DNA from: Pseudoalteromonas rhizosphaerae
GTDB taxonomy: Bacteria > Pseudomonadota > Gammaproteobacteria > Enterobacterales > Alteromonadaceae
NCBI RefSeq assembly: GCF_902498845.1
Contig: NZ_CABVLM010000004.1
Span: forward strand, 248,001 to 312,000
Length of the DNA stretch: 64,000 bases
Reading direction: 5' to 3'
The notes under the pieces were generated by a model. It was not told the origin of the DNA and ran no database searches. It saw only the letters and a list, made by a program, of their open reading frames with translations. The position numbers were made by a program, and so were the translations under genes. How positions within the stretch are numbered: position 1 is the stretch's first letter; each line of letters opens with the position of its first letter. Positions 62,787 to 64,000 of this stretch are shown in pieces.

Positions 62787-64000
62787 TTATTCACCGCTTT
62801 TTTGAAACTTTTTTAAAGCAACTAACAAAAACCATATATCTCCTTTCTTAAGTGATGGAGGCAATGATGTTTGATATTCCTCTAAATAGATAATTAACTC
62901 ATTAGTCACTTCTTTTTCTTTTTCTAGCTCCCTGGATGCACCTATAAAGTCCACTCTTCCATTTATAAAGGCTGCAAAATATCCAATATCTCGGCCTTCC
63001 CAACCAATTACTAATTGTTTTAAAGTTTCGATTTTTATTTCATGCAAAATCGGTCTTGTTTTATATCCTGCATCTGTATAAAGGCAAGAACTTTTGAATG
63101 ACTTTCCCATTTCATTTATTAAATTAGTTAATTCTTGGCTTCTTTGATCTTTATAAATAGAATCAAGGTATCTATCTAATTCTAGCTCATATTTTTCTTC
63201 AACAAATGTTCGACTTCTCATCCCTTCATAATTTTCAAACTGTTTTGAACTAGCAATATTATCAATTTTTTCAAAGGTTATTCTTTCATCTTCTTCTAAA
63301 AAGCCTTTTGAAACTAAAAATTCATAGTAATCAAAACATTCAAAAAACTTCTGTACGACAACATTTTGTTCATTCAGTATGTAATTTTTAAGTTCTTCAG
63401 CACCTTTTTCAAAGTCTTGTTCTGATAATGTGAATACTTGGCTATAAAGAAGCTTATCTAAATGTGAATCTTTCTGAGGAAGTGAACTTTCGGGAAAAAT
63501 ATTTTCGAAATTATTTTCCTTCCCCGTCATGTATGAGAAAAAATTCTGGTGTTGTCTAAAAGAAAAAGCCTTGTAGTACTTATCATCTCGTTCAGTTATC
63601 TGCTCTTGGTTATCAACATAAAAACTTTTTGCGATAAAAATCCCGTCACTTATTATTTTTGATTTCGTTAGCTCGTAGTCAATCCTAGAAAACTGTTCCA
63701 GATATAAAATAAGAGATTCAATGCGCTTTAAACTTCGTTTGAGAACCCTCAAATTGGTTAAATTGTTTTCTTTTATCAGTGTTACTATCAATTCTTCGTC
63801 TTTAGCTAACTTTTTTAACTCAGGCTTTATAGCTAAAAATAACTCTGTGGGACTCTGCCTAAAAATAATTGTTTCAGAGAATGTTTTTTCAGTAAAGGAT
63901 TGTTCAAGGTTGAGTTTTTGTTCATCAGTAACGAAAATAAATTTATTTTCGCTTTGTGTAAGTGTTAAACATTCTCCAATAATATGCTTTTTTAAAGAAG
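62787..64000 (-). CDS. 3' part of a large A/T-rich gene, possibly KAP-like P-loop ATPase
   Basis: The frame is open from the stop at 62787 to the window edge, so at least 404 codons; the 5' end is outside, and an internal TTG at 63791 is not the true start. No membrane segment or Walker motif is in the visible part. The stretch LFLAIKPELKKLAKDEELI...NNLTNLRVLKRSLKRIESL resembles the end of the AAA core of KAP-type NTPases (a resemblance from memory, not checked). The gene is visibly richer in A/T than the phage genes beside it, which suggests separate acquisition. It could be a defence or accessory gene carried by the phage. Confidence 0.5.
   Translation of the reverse strand, partial: SLKKHIIGECLTLTQSENKFIFVTDEQKLNLEQSFTEKTFSETIIFRQSPTELFLAIKPELKKLAKDEELIVTLIKENNLTNLRVLKRSLKRIESLILYLEQFSRIDYELTKSKIISDGIFIAKSFYVDNQEQITERDDKYYKAFSFRQHQNFFSYMTGKENNFENIFPESSLPQKDSHLDKLLYSQVFTLSEQDFEKGAEELKNYILNEQNVVVQKFFECFDYYEFLVSKGFLEEDERITFEKIDNIASSKQFENYEGMRSRTFVEEKYELELDRYLDSIYKDQRSQELTNLINEMGKSFKSSCLYTDAGYKTRPILHEIKIETLKQLVIGWEGRDIGYFAAFINGRVDFIGASRELEKEKEVTNELIIYLEEYQTSLPPSLKKGDIWFLLVALKKFQKSGE

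Noticed and set aside
1-64000. tRNA or rRNA genes
   Set aside because: I saw no cloverleaf-like sequence or rRNA segment when reading the intergenic regions. A covariance-model scan was not possible, so a divergent tRNA could have been missed.

Overview
The window reads as chromosome of a marine gammaproteobacterium of the order Alteromonadales, most likely Pseudoalteromonas or a close relative. The evidence is the protein similarity and gene order: sucB-sucC-sucD, glnS, fur-fldA-ybfE-DUF2788, ybfF/seqA/pgm, fabA beside rmf, and LiuR-like sites in front of both a branched-chain keto acid dehydrogenase operon and the electron-transfer flavoprotein genes. This is inference from sequence; no database was searched.

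Layout. 1-4.4 kb: end of sucB, sucCD (TCA cycle) and a TPR-GGDEF diguanylate cyclase. 4.4-13.8 kb: a conserved unknown gene, a 265-bp MITE-like element abutting glnS, the fur-fldA-ybfE-DUF2788 cluster, ybfF, seqA, pgm and astE. 13.8-17.9 kb: bkdA1-bkdA2-bkdB behind a perfect 26-bp palindrome. 17.9-27.8 kb: a metal exporter with a strong Fur box, an M28 lipoprotein peptidase, a DUF3025-natA-natB operon, a hybrid sensor kinase and an LpxH-like phosphatase. 27.9-35.5 kb: proS, trmO, a small outer-membrane barrel, an acyl-CoA thioesterase, ETF-ubiquinone oxidoreductase and divergent etfBA. 35.8-43.1 kb: an unusual protein kinase-like gene with DUF3859, the oxygen-dependent methionine synthase pair mesD-mesX, a TSUP permease, a VF530 protein with a 7-bp tandem repeat in its 3' untranslated region, and a coiled-coil SHOCT-like protein. 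43.1-54.6 kb: acuI-like/tetR pair with matching operators, a second 265-bp element, rmf (56 codons), fabA with a perfect FabR-type operator, a pterin synthase-like/M23/thioesterase cluster, a moxR-DUF58-tgpA-antiporter operon and a CheY-like receiver.

55.1-64 kb is accessory: ten tightly packed minus-strand genes of a Mu-like phage (endolysin, coiled-coil membrane protein, DUF1804, terminase, DUF935 portal, DUF3164, unknown, holin-like, Mu F-like head protein) plus an A/T-rich gene running off the window edge whose visible part weakly resembles the C-terminus of a KAP-type ATPase. The block stops after the F-like gene: capsid, protease and tail genes are absent from the ~530 bp before host DNA resumes, so it is a remnant or a rearranged module.

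Functional links: LiuR-like sites tie bkd and etf into one branched-chain amino acid degradation programme (the acyl-CoA dehydrogenases that feed ETF lie elsewhere). Fur is encoded here and a Fur box lies before the metal exporter. AcuI-like reductase and TetR regulator share an operator. The best candidates for something undescribed are the 265-bp structured repeat that sits in the same orientation directly before two genes, the rearranged Mu-like packaging module with its cargo gene, and the kinase-DUF3859 pair.
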